64,000 bases of DNA from Pseudomonas sp. PDM14 (GTDB lineage: Bacteria > Pseudomonadota > Gammaproteobacteria > Pseudomonadales > Pseudomonadaceae). The position numbers and the translations under genes are program-made. The notes under the pieces are model-generated. The model did not search any database. It had not been told where the DNA came from and saw nothing but the letters and a program-made list of their open reading frames with translations. The number at the start of each line of letters is the position of its first letter. Within the stretch, counting starts at the first letter, position 1. The stretch spans positions 1,860,001 to 1,924,000 of the forward strand of contig NZ_JACVAQ010000001.1 in assembly GCF_014851905.1 (NCBI RefSeq). Reading direction: 5' to 3'. Below, one piece after another: positions 29,338-39,412 of the stretch.

Positions 29338-29763
29338 TCAATAGGTTTCACCCTGGAGGGTCGCCAGCACTTGTCGGACAGCTGCGCGATCCCGGTGTTC
29401 ACCCAGATAAATACCTTGCCAGGTACCGAGCGCCAGACGGCCCGCACTGACCGGCAGACTGACCTGGCAGCCCAGCAGGCTGGACTTGAAGTGCGCGGGC
29501 AGATCGTCCGGCCCTTCGTAATCGTGCTCGTAGCCGCCCTCGCCTTGCGGCACTAGACGGTTGAAGAAGCGTTCGAAGTCACGCCGCACCGCACCATCGG
29601 CATTCTCGTTGATGGTCAGCGAGGCCGAGGTATGTTGCAGCCACAGGTGCAGCAGCCCGACACGGTAATCCGCCATCTCCGGTAGCGCGGCGACGATCTC
29701 GTCGCTCACCAGATGAAAACCGCGGGCTTTCGCGCGCAGGGTGATCAGCTGTTGCTGCCACAT
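29338..29763 (-). CDS. yjbQ: YjbQ-family secondary thiamine-phosphate synthase enzyme
   Basis: A 141-residue protein of the UPF0047/YjbQ family. The conserved [14 protein letters not shown] and GEHRDR-like C-terminal segment ([17 protein letters not shown]) are present. Members show weak thiamine-phosphate synthase activity; the true cell role is unsettled. The start at 29763 (MWQQQLITL) gives the usual length of about 138-141; an in-frame ATG at 29781 would add 6 residues. It lies downstream of amtB, but a terminator separates them. Confidence 0.88.
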   Translation of the reverse strand: MWQQQLITLRAKARGFHLVSDEIVAALPEMADYRVGLLHLWLQHTSASLTINENADGAVRRDFERFFNRLVPQGEGGYEHDYEGPDDLPAHFKSSLLGCQVSLPVSAGRLALGTWQGIYLGEHRDRAAVRQVLATLQGETY

Positions 29764-29812
29764 GGTGCGTACCTGCAACATCCCATTCGGGGCGCATTCT
29801 AGCGCGGCCGCA

Positions 29813-29845
29813 GAAAAAACAAAGGGCGCCGCAGCGCCCTTTTTC
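29813..29845. terminator. Terminator downstream of the second ammonium channel gene
   Basis: Perfect 9-bp stem AAAGGGCGC / GCGCCCTTT with a 4-nt loop at 29821-29842. On the minus strand it is followed by GTTTTTTC, which fits the end of the amtB transcript. A T-tract on the plus side also makes it bidirectional. Confidence 0.85.
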
Positions 29846-29861
29846 AACGCCGTGTGATCGG

Positions 29862-31112
29862 CTATTTACGGGTGAACTCCGGGTAGGCCTCCATGCCGCA
29901 TTCGACGATGTCGACACCCTCGTATTCGTCCTCTTCGCTGACGCGCAGGCCCATGATCAGTTTGATCACACCCCAGACGATCAGGCTGGCTACAAAGACC
30001 CAGGCGAAGATGCACGCCGCCCCCATCAGCTGTGCGGAAAAGCTCGCACCGCTGTTGGTCAGCGGCACAGCCAACAGGCCCCAGATACCGCCGGTGCCAT
30101 GGACTGAAATGGCGCCAACCGGGTCGTCGATCCGCAGCTTGTCGAGCATCAGGATGCTGAACACCACCAGTACGCCACCCACCGCACCGACCAGCACCGC
30201 CTGCACAGCGGTCGGTGTGCTCGGCTCGGCGGTGATCGACACCAGGCCAGCCAGCGCACCGTTGAGGATCATGGTCAGGTCGGCCTTGCCAAACAGAATG
30301 CGCGCTACCACCAGCGCAGCGAGCAGGCCACCGGCCGCCGCCAGGTTGGTGTTGGCGAACACGTTAGCCACCGCGTTGGCGTCTTCGATGCTGGTGATCT
30401 TCAGCTGCGAACCGCCGTTGAAGCCGAACCAGCCGAACCAGAGGATCAGCGTGCCGAGCGTGGCCAGCGGCAGGTTGGCACCTGGAATGGCATTGATCTG
30501 CCCCTGACTGCCGTACTTGCCCTTGCGCGCACCGAGCAGGATGACGCCTGCCAGAGCAGCTGTCGCACCGGCGAGGTGAACAATGCCGGAGCCGGCGAAG
30601 TCTTTGAAACCGGACTCCTTGAGGAAACCACCGCCCCAGGTCCAGTAGCCTTCGACCGGGTAGATGACGCCACACATCACCACCGCAAAAGCGAGGAACG
30701 CCCACAGCTTCATGCGCTCGGCCACGGCACCAGAGACGATCGACATGCAGGTTGCGGTGAACACGACCTGAAAGAAGAAGTCAGCCCGCTTCGAGTAGCC
30801 TGGCGCATCATCCCCACCCGCTGCGACCGCAGCAACGGCATGCTCATCACCGATGAGAAAGCCCAACGAAGGAATTGCCCCGCCGGCCTCACCGCCATAC
30901 ATCAGCTGATAACCAATCAGCAGGTACAACAGGGATGCCAGCGCATAGAGCACGATGTTCTTGGTAAGAATTTCCGCGGTGTTCTTGGCCCTGACCAGGC
31001 CGGATTCGAGCATGGCGAAACCAGCCGCCATCCACATCACCATGGCACCACAGATCAACAGGTAGAACGTGTCGAGTGCGTACTGCAAGGGAATCAGAGT
31101 CGCATTTTCCAT
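29862..31112 (-). CDS. amtB: Ammonium channel AmtB paralog (no signal peptide)
   Basis: A 416-residue Amt/Rh-family membrane channel with about 11 transmembrane helices. The pore histidines of the family are visible as GIVHLAGA and [23 protein letters not shown] matches the family signature region. It begins directly with the first helix region ([19 protein letters not shown]) and lacks a cleaved leader, unlike the other copy. The cytoplasmic C-tail ([20 protein letters not shown]) can be the GlnK docking part. AAAGGAG lies about 8 nt before the ATG. It is third in the order glnK-amtB-amtB, separated from its neighbour by a terminator hairpin. Confidence 0.93.
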   Translation of the reverse strand: MENATLIPLQYALDTFYLLICGAMVMWMAAGFAMLESGLVRAKNTAEILTKNIVLYALASLLYLLIGYQLMYGGEAGGAIPSLGFLIGDEHAVAAVAAGGDDAPGYSKRADFFFQVVFTATCMSIVSGAVAERMKLWAFLAFAVVMCGVIYPVEGYWTWGGGFLKESGFKDFAGSGIVHLAGATAALAGVILLGARKGKYGSQGQINAIPGANLPLATLGTLILWFGWFGFNGGSQLKITSIEDANAVANVFANTNLAAAGGLLAALVVARILFGKADLTMILNGALAGLVSITAEPSTPTAVQAVLVGAVGGVLVVFSILMLDKLRIDDPVGAISVHGTGGIWGLLAVPLTNSGASFSAQLMGAACIFAWVFVASLIVWGVIKLIMGLRVSEEDEYEGVDIVECGMEAYPEFTRK

Positions 31113-31163
31113 GGGGTACTCCTTTGTACCTACGCCCCCTGCGCCGGCGTTGGCGCAGACATG

Positions 31164-31190
31164 AAAACGCCCGGCGAACCGGGCGTTTTT
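31164..31190. terminator. Hairpin terminator between the two amtB genes
   Basis: Stem AAAACGCCCGG / CCGGGCGTTTT with a CGAA loop. A run of T follows on the plus side and TTTTC on the minus side. It lies 17 nt past the stop of the upstream amtB and about 50 nt before the next ATG, so it probably lowers or blocks read-through to the second channel gene. Confidence 0.88.
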
Positions 31191-31206
31191 ACTACCGCGT
31201 ACAGCC

Positions 31207-32523
31207 TTACAGGTTGTAGCCGCGCTCGTTGTGCTCGGAGAGGTCCAGGCCAACGGCCTCGGATTCTTCGTTCACACGCAGACCCATCACCAGGTCCAGA
31301 ACCTTGAGGATGATGTAGGTCAGCACAGTGGTGTAGACGATGGTGAACAGCACGCTTTCAGTCTGGATCCACAGCTGGCTGGCGATGCTCTCGAAGGAGC
31401 CGAAGCCGCCCAGCGCCGGGGAACCGAAGGCACCCACCAGGATTGCACCGACGATACCGCCGACACAGTGCACGCCGAAGACGTCCAGAGAGTCGTCGTA
31501 GCCCAGCTTGCGCTTGAGGCTGGTGGCGCAGAAGAAGCAGATCACGCCTGCAGCCAGACCGATGACCAGGGCGCCAACAGGGCCCACGGCGCCAGCGGCC
31601 GGGGTGATGGCGACCAGACCGGCAACCACACCGGAAGCGATGCCCAGGGCGCTCGGCTTACCGTGGGTGATCCACTCGGCGAACATCCAGGACAGGGCAG
31701 CGGCGGCGGTGGCGATCTGGGTAACCAGCATGGCCATACCGGCGGTGTCGTTGGCGGCGGCAGCGGAGCCGGCGTTGAAGCCGAACCAGCCGACCCACAG
31801 CATGGCAGCACCAATCAGGGTGTAACCCAGGTTGTGCGGAGCCATCGGGGTGGTCGGGTAGCCTTTGCGCTTGCCCAGCACCAGGCAGGCAACCAGGCCA
31901 GCGATACCGGCGTTGATGTGCACCACGGTACCACCAGCGAAGTCGATCACGCCTTCATCCCACAGGAACGCGCCGTCGCCGGACCAGACCATGTGGCACA
32001 TGGGGGCGTAGACGATGGTGAACCAGATGGTCATGAAGATCAGCATCGCGGAGAACTTCATGCGCTCGGCGAAGGCACCGACGATCAGGGCCGGGGTGAT
32101 GATGGCGAAGGTCATCTGGAAGGTGACGAACACGCTTTCCGGGAAGGCCGCGATCAGGCTTTCCTTGGTCAGGTTAGTGAGGAAGGCGTTGTTCAGGGTC
32201 CCGATGAAGGAGTTCAGGTTGGTAACACCCTTCTCCATGCCGGTGGTGTCGAAGGCCAGGCTGTAGCCGTAGGCGAACCACAGAATGCTCATCAGACCGG
32301 TGATGGCGAAGCACTGCATCATCACCGAAAGGATGTTCTTGGAACGGACCATGCCGCCGTAGAACAGCGCCAGGCCAGGGATGGTCATGAACAGCACCAG
32401 AGCGGTGGCGGTCAGCATCCAGGCGGTGTCGCCGGAGTTGAGGACAACCTCGTCAGCCATGGCCAGGCCAGGGGTTACGAGGGACAAAAGGGCTCCTAGC
32501 CCTGCGATCTTACGCAGAGTCAT
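31207..32523 (-). CDS. amtB: Ammonium channel AmtB with signal peptide
   Basis: A 438-residue channel. A leader peptide (about residues 1-23, GALLSLVTPGLAMA) is followed by about 11 transmembrane helices, as in E. coli AmtB. The twin histidines lie in GTVVHINAGIAG and VFGVHCVGGIVG. Phe-gate and Trp-rich vestibule segments are present (WFAYGYSL, LWVGWFGFNAG). The C-tail has GLRVNEESEAVGLDLSEHNE, the usual GlnK contact site. The gene starts 35 nt after the glnK stop, so it is co-transcribed and under nitrogen control. Confidence 0.96.
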   Translation of the reverse strand: MTLRKIAGLGALLSLVTPGLAMADEVVLNSGDTAWMLTATALVLFMTIPGLALFYGGMVRSKNILSVMMQCFAITGLMSILWFAYGYSLAFDTTGMEKGVTNLNSFIGTLNNAFLTNLTKESLIAAFPESVFVTFQMTFAIITPALIVGAFAERMKFSAMLIFMTIWFTIVYAPMCHMVWSGDGAFLWDEGVIDFAGGTVVHINAGIAGLVACLVLGKRKGYPTTPMAPHNLGYTLIGAAMLWVGWFGFNAGSAAAANDTAGMAMLVTQIATAAAALSWMFAEWITHGKPSALGIASGVVAGLVAITPAAGAVGPVGALVIGLAAGVICFFCATSLKRKLGYDDSLDVFGVHCVGGIVGAILVGAFGSPALGGFGSFESIASQLWIQTESVLFTIVYTTVLTYIILKVLDLVMGLRVNEESEAVGLDLSEHNERGYNL

Positions 32524-32558
32524 GTGTTTTTCTCCTGGGGCGTGTTGGGTTCGGAGGC

Positions 32559-32954
<396 letters not shown>

Positions 32955-33058
32955 CTAAGCGCAGTGTCTGGCTTTTGAAACGCATCGGCCGCCATGGCCC
33001 CGGCCGGTCCGATGCCAACCAACCGCATGCGGCAAGGCACTCCCCCGCCTCACCCTGC

Positions 33059-33079
33059 GCACCGGTACTGCATCGGTGC
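33059..33079. promoter_or_regulatory. GCACCG/CGGTGC inverted repeat in the glnK leader
   Basis: Perfect 6-bp arms with a 9-nt spacer, just downstream of the expected glnK start of transcription (about 33087). The half-sites resemble the GCAC/GTGC halves of NtrC sites but the spacing is wrong for a normal dimer site. It could also be an mRNA leader hairpin. Confidence 0.35.
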
Positions 33080-33097
33080 ACGCGTCATCGGCAACTA

Positions 33098-33113
33098 AGC
33101 AGAAAGCTTGCCA
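33098..33113 (-). promoter_or_regulatory. Sigma-54 promoter of glnK-amtB
   Basis: Minus-strand TGGCAAGCTTTCTGCT: GG (-24) and GC (-12) are separated by exactly 10 bp, and 7 of the 9 most conserved positions of TGGCAC-N5-TTGC agree. It would start transcription near 33087, about 190 nt before the glnK ATG. Confidence 0.72.
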
Positions 33114-33187
33114 GCTCTGACAAAAGCCCTTTTTTCATGCGCTTAGCCCTGCAAATGTAGTTGCCGAGAGAAATCCCGCCGCGCCAT

Positions 33188-33204
33188 TGCACAAAAACGG
33201 TGCA
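33188..33204. promoter_or_regulatory. NtrC-type enhancer site upstream of glnK
   Basis: TGCACAAAAACGGTGCA: perfect TGCAC-N7-GTGCA dyad, the known NtrC consensus layout. Its centre is about 109 bp upstream of the predicted sigma-54 start. A weaker TGTGC-N7-GTGCG copy lies at 33221-33237 and a further GTGCA-rich dyad with N8 spacing at 33242-33259. Confidence 0.75.
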
Positions 33205-33310
33205 CACAAGAACCCCCGACTGTGCGAAAAGCGTGCGCGGGTGCACGCACAGCCGTGCACAGCTCGCAGTGCTACACTGCGCGCGCATTCAGTTCGCCGG
33301 AATTTTTCCC

Positions 33311-33574
33311 ATGTTGCCGCCCAAAGCCCTGCTCGACGCCCTCAGTAGCCACGCCTCGCGCCTGTTCAACGGTGATACGCCATTGCCCCGCGGCGAGTTC
33401 GAAGCGCAGTTCAAGGCGCTGCTGCAGAGCGCCTTCAGCAAACTGGATCTGGTCAGCCGCGAGGAGTTCGACAGCCAGATGGCCGTGCTCAATCGCACCC
33501 GCGCGCGCCTCGAGGCACTGGAAGCCAAGGTCGCCGCGCTGGAAGCCCAACCGAGTCCGCCCCCAAGCGAGTAA
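33311..33574 (+). CDS. ubiK: UbiK, ubiquinone biosynthesis accessory factor (BMFP/YqiC family)
   Basis: An 87-residue helical protein, starting MLPPKALLDALSSHASRLF, with a C-terminal coiled coil (REEFDSQMAVLNRTRARLEA, then LEAKVAALEAQ) and a Pro/Ser tail. The family (formerly YqiC or BMFP) forms trimers, binds lipids and assists UbiJ and the soluble Ubi complex in aerobic ubiquinone synthesis. It diverges from glnK; yifB follows 36 nt after its stop. Confidence 0.93.
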   Translation: MLPPKALLDALSSHASRLFNGDTPLPRGEFEAQFKALLQSAFSKLDLVSREEFDSQMAVLNRTRARLEALEAKVAALEAQPSPPPSE

Positions 33575-33610
33575 GCCGCAGCGGGGCGGCATGTGATCAA
33601 GGAGTGATCC

Positions 33611-35107
33611 ATGTCCCTAGCCATCGTCCACAGCCGCGCCCAGGTGGGTGTGGAAGCGCCCGCCGTGACAGTCGAGGCGCACCTGGCCAACGGCCTGCCG
33701 AGCATGGCCCTGGTCGGCCTGCCGGAAACCGCGGTGAAGGAGAGCAAGGACCGCGTGCGCAGCGCGATCCTCAACGCCGGGTTCGATTTTCCCCCGCGCA
33801 GGATCACCCTTAACCTGGCGCCAGCCGATCTCCCCAAAGATGGCGGACGCTTCGACCTGGCCATCGCCCTCGGCGTGCTCGCCGCCAGCGGCCAGGTGCC
33901 CGTCGACAGCCTCGAACAACTGGAATGTCTGGGTGAGCTGGCGCTCTCCGGCGCCGTGCGCTCGGTGCAGGGCGTACTACCCGCCGCCCTGGCCGCTCGC
34001 GCCGCCGGGCGCACGCTGATCGTGCCGAGAGCCAATGCCGAGGAAGCCTGCCTGGCTTCGGGCCTGACCGTGCTGGCGGTCGAGCATCTGCTGGAAGTAG
34101 CCGCGCACCTCAATGGCCACACACCGCTCACGCCTCATCAGGCCAGCGGCCTGCTGCGCGCCAGCCAGCCCTATCCCGACCTGTCCGATGTGCAGGGCCA
34201 GATGGCGGCCAAACGCGCGTTATTGATCGCCGCCAGTGGCGGGCACAACCTGCTGTTCAGCGGCCCACCCGGCACCGGCAAGACCCTGCTGGCCAGCCGT
34301 TTGCCGGGCCTGCTGCCGCCGCTGGATGAACAGGAAGCGCTGGAGGTCGCGGCGATCCAGTCGGTGGCCAGCCATGTACCACTCGCGCACTGGCCGCAGA
34401 GACCCTTCAGGCAACCTCATCACAGCGCGTCAGGACCGGCGCTGGTCGGTGGCGGCAGTCGCCCGCAACCCGGCGAAATCACCCTGGCCCATCAAGGCGT
34501 CTTGTTCCTCGACGAACTGCCCGAGTTCGATCGCAAGGTACTGGAGGTTCTCCGCGAGCCACTGGAATCAGGCTGCATCGTCATCGCCCGCGCCCGCGAC
34601 AAAGTGCGTTTCCCCGCGCGCTTCCAACTGGTGGCGGCGATGAATCCGTGCCCCTGCGGCTACCTCGGCGACCCCAGCGGGCGCTGCCGTTGCACCCCGG
34701 ACCAGATCCAGCGCTATCGCGGCAAGCTCTCCGGGCCATTGCTCGACCGCATCGACCTGCACCTGACCGTCGCCCGCGAAACCACCTCGCTGCAGCCCGA
34801 TCCAGTGCCAGGCGAAAACAGCGCCACCGTCGCCCGCCAGGTCGCGGCGGCGCGCTTGCGCCAGGTGCAGCGTCAGGGCTGTGCCAATGCTTTTCTCGAC
34901 CTTGCCGGCCTGCGCCAGCACTGTGTGCTGAGCAAGGACGACCAGCACTGGCTGGAACACGCCTGCGAACGCCTCAACCTGTCGCTGCGCGCGGCCCACC
35001 GCCTGCTCAAGGTGGCGCGCACCCTGGCCGACCTCGAACAGGCGCCGCACATCGCGCGCGCGCATGTGGCCGAAGCCCTGCAATACCGGCCCGCACAGAG
35101 CGGCTAA
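33611..35107 (+). CDS. yifB: YifB/ComM family Mg-chelatase-like AAA+ ATPase
   Basis: A 498-residue AAA+ protein. The N-terminal Lon-protease-like ChlI domain (about 20-140) has LPSMALVGLPETAVKESKDR. The AAA+ core has Walker A SGPPGTGKTLLASRLPG at about 217-233, Walker B GVLFLDELPEFD, and the family marks AMNPCPCGY and GPLLDRIDLH. A C-terminal helical domain follows. ComM homologs are helicases that drive branch migration during natural transformation. AAGGAG about 7 nt before the ATG supports the start. Confidence 0.94.
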   Translation: MSLAIVHSRAQVGVEAPAVTVEAHLANGLPSMALVGLPETAVKESKDRVRSAILNAGFDFPPRRITLNLAPADLPKDGGRFDLAIALGVLAASGQVPVDSLEQLECLGELALSGAVRSVQGVLPAALAARAAGRTLIVPRANAEEACLASGLTVLAVEHLLEVAAHLNGHTPLTPHQASGLLRASQPYPDLSDVQGQMAAKRALLIAASGGHNLLFSGPPGTGKTLLASRLPGLLPPLDEQEALEVAAIQSVASHVPLAHWPQRPFRQPHHSASGPALVGGGSRPQPGEITLAHQGVLFLDELPEFDRKVLEVLREPLESGCIVIARARDKVRFPARFQLVAAMNPCPCGYLGDPSGRCRCTPDQIQRYRGKLSGPLLDRIDLHLTVARETTSLQPDPVPGENSATVARQVAAARLRQVQRQGCANAFLDLAGLRQHCVLSKDDQHWLEHACERLNLSLRAAHRLLKVARTLADLEQAPHIARAHVAEALQYRPAQSG

Positions 35108-35233
35108 GCGGCGTCAACCAATCAACAAAACTATCAGGGGCAATATCAAGCAAGAAAAATACTATCGAGCTGTGCTAGAATTGCGCGCCTTCCGCCCTTG
35201 GCGGCCCATCCGATAACAAGGAGAGCTAGCTCA

Positions 35234-37207
35234 ATGGAGGCATCTTCGTCTTCGCGCTCCACCCTCAATCCGCCGGTATTCTTCGGCTCCACTCTGCTCA
35301 TCGCCTGCCTGGTGATATACAGCTCCGCCTTCCAGGCCAACGCCCAGCACGTGTTCGCCCTGACCCAGGCGTGGATCATCGAGAATGCCAGCTGGGTCTA
35401 CGTGCTCGCCGTCGCGCTGATCCTGCTGTTCGTCGTGTTCCTCGCCCTCAGCCGCTACGGCGACATCAAGCTCGGCCCCGACCACAGCGAGCCTGAATAC
35501 AAGAACAGCACCTGGTTCTCCATGTTGTTCTGCGCCGGCATGGGCATCGGCCTGATGTTCTTCGGCGTTGCCGAACCCGTCATGCACTTCATCGCGCCAC
35601 CGGTGGGCGACCCGCAGACCGTGCAGGCCGCGCGTGAGGCGATGAAACTGACCTTCTTCCATTGGGGCTTGCACGCCTGGGCGATCTACGCCGTCGTCGC
35701 GCTGATCCTCGCCTACTTCAGCTACCGGCATAACCTGCCACTGACCCTGCGTTCGGCGCTTTACCCACTGATCGGCAACCGCATCTACGGGCCCATCGGC
35801 CATGCCGTGGATATCTTCGCGGTGATCGGTACCGTGCTTGGCGTGGCCACATCGCTGGGCTACGGCGTGCTGCAGATCAACACCGGACTCAACCACCTGT
35901 ACGACCTGCCGATCAGCACCACGGTGCAGGTCGGGCTGATCATCGCCACCATGCTGCTGGCCACGTTGTCGGTGGTCATCGGTCTGGACAAGGGCATCCG
36001 CCGCCTGTCCGAGCTGAACATGACGCTCGCCGTAGGTCTGTTGCTGATGGTGGTGATTTTGGGGCCGACGGTGTTCATCCTGCAGACCTTCGTGCAGAAC
36101 ACGGGCGGCTACCTGTCGGAGATCGTCAGCAAGACCTTCAACCTCTACGCCTACGAGCCCACCGACTGGATCGGCGGCTGGACCTTGTTCTACTGGGGCT
36201 GGTGGTTGTCCTGGTCGCCCTTCGTCGGTCTATTCATCGCGCGCATCTCGCGCGGGCGCACCATCCGCCAGTTCATCGGCGGCGTACTAGTCGTGCCGGC
36301 CGCCTTCACCCTGTTGTGGATGACAGTGTTTGGCGACACGGCGATCCACATGATCATGATCGACGGCGTGCAGGACCTGGCCACCGCGGTGGACAAGGAC
36401 AGCGCGCTGGCGCTGTTCGCCTTCCTCGAACACTTTCCTTTTTCAGCCCTGCTGTCGCAGATCGCCGTGCTGATGATCGTGGTGTTCTTCATCACCTCGG
36501 CGGACTCCGGCGCCATGGTGGTGGACATGCTCGCCTCCGGCGGCCATGACCAGACACCGTTGTGGCAACGGGTGTTCTGGACAGCCGTGATCACCATTGC
36601 CGCCATCGCCCTGTTGCTTGCCGATGGCCTCAAGGCGCTGCAGACCGCGACCATCGCCAGCGCCCTGCCCTTCGTTATCGTGCTGCTGGCGTCGATGTGG
36701 GGCCTGCTGCGCGCCCTGCAGCTGGATGCCGCCAAACGCGGTCTGCGCCAGCAGGTGGCGTTTACCCCGCGCATGAGCAGCAGTCAGGGCGGCTGGCAGC
36801 GGCGTCTGCGCAGCATCGCCATGTTCCCGCGCCGGGCGCACGTTAGCCGCTTCATCAGTGACACCGTGCTGCCGGCCTTTCAGCAGGTCGCCGAGGAACT
36901 GCGCAAGCAGGGCCGCGAGACCACGCTGAGCAACGGCGATGACGGTCGGGTGATCCTGCGCGTGTCCCACGGTGATGAGGCGGACTTTTACTACCAGGTG
37001 CGCCCGCGCGCCTTCACCCAGCCCAGCTTCGCCATGCGTGACACCCGCGACGACGGCAACGAGGAGCGCAAGTACTTCCGCGCCGAAGTGCATCTCGACG
37101 AGGGCGGCCAGGACTATGACCTGATGGGCTGGAGCGGCGAGGAAGTGATCGGCGACATCCTCGACCAGTACGAGCGTCACCTGCATTTCCTGCACATGAC
37201 GCGCTGA
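35234..37207 (+). CDS. betT: BCCT-family choline/betaine transporter
   Basis: A 657-residue transporter with 12 predicted transmembrane helices (about 15-490). It carries the BCCT marks: FSMLFCAGMGIGLMFFGVAE, FHWGLHAWAIYAVVAL and YWGWWLSWSPFVGLFIARIS. A long cytoplasmic C-terminal tail (about 500-657) is of the BetT type, where it takes part in osmotic control. It imports choline or a related quaternary amine, probably for osmoprotection and catabolism. The start at 35234 (MEASSSSR) has AAGGAG upstream. Convergent with a chemoreceptor gene. Confidence 0.92.
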   Translation: MEASSSSRSTLNPPVFFGSTLLIACLVIYSSAFQANAQHVFALTQAWIIENASWVYVLAVALILLFVVFLALSRYGDIKLGPDHSEPEYKNSTWFSMLFCAGMGIGLMFFGVAEPVMHFIAPPVGDPQTVQAAREAMKLTFFHWGLHAWAIYAVVALILAYFSYRHNLPLTLRSALYPLIGNRIYGPIGHAVDIFAVIGTVLGVATSLGYGVLQINTGLNHLYDLPISTTVQVGLIIATMLLATLSVVIGLDKGIRRLSELNMTLAVGLLLMVVILGPTVFILQTFVQNTGGYLSEIVSKTFNLYAYEPTDWIGGWTLFYWGWWLSWSPFVGLFIARISRGRTIRQFIGGVLVVPAAFTLLWMTVFGDTAIHMIMIDGVQDLATAVDKDSALALFAFLEHFPFSALLSQIAVLMIVVFFITSADSGAMVVDMLASGGHDQTPLWQRVFWTAVITIAAIALLLADGLKALQTATIASALPFVIVLLASMWGLLRALQLDAAKRGLRQQVAFTPRMSSSQGGWQRRLRSIAMFPRRAHVSRFISDTVLPAFQQVAEELRKQGRETTLSNGDDGRVILRVSHGDEADFYYQVRPRAFTQPSFAMRDTRDDGNEERKYFRAEVHLDEGGQDYDLMGWSGEEVIGDILDQYERHLHFLHMTR

Positions 37208-37218
37208 GCCGATGTCAT

Positions 37219-37255
37219 GAAAAAGCCCCGACGCTAATCACGCCGGGGCTTTTTT
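37219..37255. terminator. Bidirectional terminator between betT and the chemoreceptor gene
   Basis: Stem AAAAAGCCCCG(A)CG / CG(C)CGGGGCTTTTT with a CTAATCA-type loop and flanking A and T runs. It serves both convergent genes. Confidence 0.87.
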
Positions 37256-37272
37256 CGTGGTGCACGAAACGC

Positions 37273-39249
37273 CTACTGGAAGCGCCCGACCTCCTGGCGC
37301 AATTCCTCGGCCAGCTGGTCCAGCTCATGCGCGGTCTGCGCCAGGTTGGCCACCACTTCGCGCTGCTCGCTGTTGGCCAGGGCGATGCTCTGCAGGTTGC
37401 TGCTGAGCAGGGTCGCCGTGCTGCTCTGCTCGCTGGTGGCGGTGGTGATGGCGGCGAACTGCTCACCGGCGGCGTTGGTCTGCTCGGCGATCTGCGACAG
37501 TGCCGCGGCGACCTTGGCGTTGCGCTCCAGGCCGTCCTGCATCAGCGCCTTGCCCTGCTCCATGGTGCTGATCGCACTGCTGGTTTCGCCCTGGATACTG
37601 CCGATCATGGTCGAGATCTCGTTGGTCGCCTCGCGGGTGCGCGCGGCCAGGTTGCGCACCTCGTCGGCGACCACGGCAAAGCCGCGGCCCTGTTCACCAG
37701 CACGCGCCGCCTCGATGGCCGCGTTGAGCGCCAGCAGGTTGGTCTGGTCGGCAATCGCGGTGATCACGCTGACGATGCCGCCGATTTCCTGGGAGCGCTG
37801 GCCGAGGGTGTTGACCACGTCGGCGGTGCCATTCAGCGACCCGGCGATCTGCTCCAGAGCGCGCGAGGCTTCGTCCATCGAGGTGCGGCCGATGCGCGTC
37901 TGCTGGGCGTTGTCGCTGGCCAGGCGCTCGGTGTTGCGCATGTTGTCGGCGATGTTCAGCGAGGTGGCGCTGAACTCTTCCACGGCGCCGGCCATGCTGC
38001 CGATCTCGCCGGACTGCTGCTCGATGCCTTCATAGGCACCGCTGGCCAGGCCGGACAGCGCCTGGGCGCGACTGCTGACATTGTGCGCGGCGCCGCGGAT
38101 GCGCGAGACCATGGTCGCCAGGGCATCGCCCATTTGGTTGAAGTTACGCGCCAGCTCGCCGATCTCGTCGTGGCTGGTGACGTTGAGGCGCACGCTGAGG
38201 TCGCCCGCGCCCAGCGCCTGGGCCTGACGCACCAGATCGCCGAGCGGACGCAGCTTGCGCCGCAGCAGCCAGATCACCGCGGCCACGGCCAGCAGCAGAG
38301 TCACCAGGCTGCCGATCGCCAACTGGCTGCCGACGTGCCAGGTCACCGCCTGGATTTCCGCACGCGGCATGCTCGCCACCACCTGCCAGGGGCCACCGGT
38401 GAACGGCATGGCAACGCTGAAGAACTCTTCGGTGCCATCGCTCCAGAACGCGCCCTTGCCGGGCTTGGCCAATACGTCGGCGAGCTCGCCGGCCAGTTGC
38501 TCCGGCTTGCGTGCACCCGCCGGCGGCACCAGCCAGGCGTTCTGATCGTCGAGCAGCGCCAGCGAGCCGGTGGCGCCAATGCGGAAGCGCTTGAGGTTGT
38601 CGAACTGGACGTTCTGCGCGGCGGTGTAGTCGAAGCCGACGAACAACACGGCGATGACCCGGCCGCTGGCGTCGCGCACCGGGGTGTACTGGGTCATGTA
38701 GAAGCGCTCGAACAGCAGCGCGCGGCCGACATAACCATCGCCGCCCATCAGGCGCTGGTAGGCCGGGTGCGCGTGATCGAGCACGGTGCCGATGGCCCGC
38801 GTGCCGTCGGTCTTCAGCAATGAGGTGCTGATGCGCACGAAGTCGTTGCCGTCGCGGACGAACACCGTGGCCACGCCGGCGGTGAGCTGGTGGAAGTCGT
38901 CGACTTCGCGGAAATCGTTGTTCAGTGCCGCGTCACCCAGGTACAGGGTTGGCGCCTGCAGGCCGCCGACAGCAACACGCTCGCCCTCCTCCACGCGCAG
39001 GCCACCGCTGAAGCGCCGCTCGAACAGCCCGGCCAGGCGCTGTGTGCTCTCGCGCAAGCTGTCATGGAAGGTGCTCAGCTGGTCGGCGAGCAAGCGCGCC
39101 TCACTGCCCAGGTGCTCCTGGCGGGTCACCAGGTTGGCCTGGTTCAGCGAGCGCAGGGCAAACAGGGTGCTGGCGCTGATCAGCAGCACGAGCATCACGG
39201 CGAGGGCGGTGGCCAGCTGCCAGGCAATGCGGGAACGTGGGGTGGTCAT
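37273..39249 (-). CDS. Methyl-accepting chemotaxis protein with periplasmic Cache domain
   Basis: A 658-residue receptor. TM1 lies at about 10-32 ([18 protein letters not shown]). A Cache_3/Cache_2-type periplasmic sensor spans about 35-325 ([33 protein letters not shown]). TM2 lies at about 330-355. A HAMP domain covers about 356-410. The signalling domain has the conserved tip [20 protein letters not shown] and [15 protein letters not shown]. There is no C-terminal pentapeptide for methyltransferase tethering. The ligand is unknown. GGAG lies about 9 nt before the ATG at 39249. Confidence 0.93.
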   Translation of the reverse strand: MTTPRSRIAWQLATALAVMLVLLISASTLFALRSLNQANLVTRQEHLGSEARLLADQLSTFHDSLRESTQRLAGLFERRFSGGLRVEEGERVAVGGLQAPTLYLGDAALNNDFREVDDFHQLTAGVATVFVRDGNDFVRISTSLLKTDGTRAIGTVLDHAHPAYQRLMGGDGYVGRALLFERFYMTQYTPVRDASGRVIAVLFVGFDYTAAQNVQFDNLKRFRIGATGSLALLDDQNAWLVPPAGARKPEQLAGELADVLAKPGKGAFWSDGTEEFFSVAMPFTGGPWQVVASMPRAEIQAVTWHVGSQLAIGSLVTLLLAVAAVIWLLRRKLRPLGDLVRQAQALGAGDLSVRLNVTSHDEIGELARNFNQMGDALATMVSRIRGAAHNVSSRAQALSGLASGAYEGIEQQSGEIGSMAGAVEEFSATSLNIADNMRNTERLASDNAQQTRIGRTSMDEASRALEQIAGSLNGTADVVNTLGQRSQEIGGIVSVITAIADQTNLLALNAAIEAARAGEQGRGFAVVADEVRNLAARTREATNEISTMIGSIQGETSSAISTMEQGKALMQDGLERNAKVAAALSQIAEQTNAAGEQFAAITTATSEQSSTATLLSSNLQSIALANSEQREVVANLAQTAHELDQLAEELRQEVGRFQ

Positions 39250-39412
39250 GCAGGGTCTCCAGCGGCGCGGCGGCGGAAATGGGGCATGAAACGGCCGAAT
39301 CGGCTTCCTGAGCGATTCGCGGTCGCGAAAATACTTGAGTGAAACGCTGAGGAATATAGCCAATGGCCATGCCCGTCGCGCGGCATGACGAAGCTGTCGC
39401 ACCCTTGAATGA

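Noticed and set aside
31231..32499. 422-codon open frame opposite amtB
   Set aside because: His/Gly/Asp-rich composition is the mirror of membrane-protein codons; no start signal.
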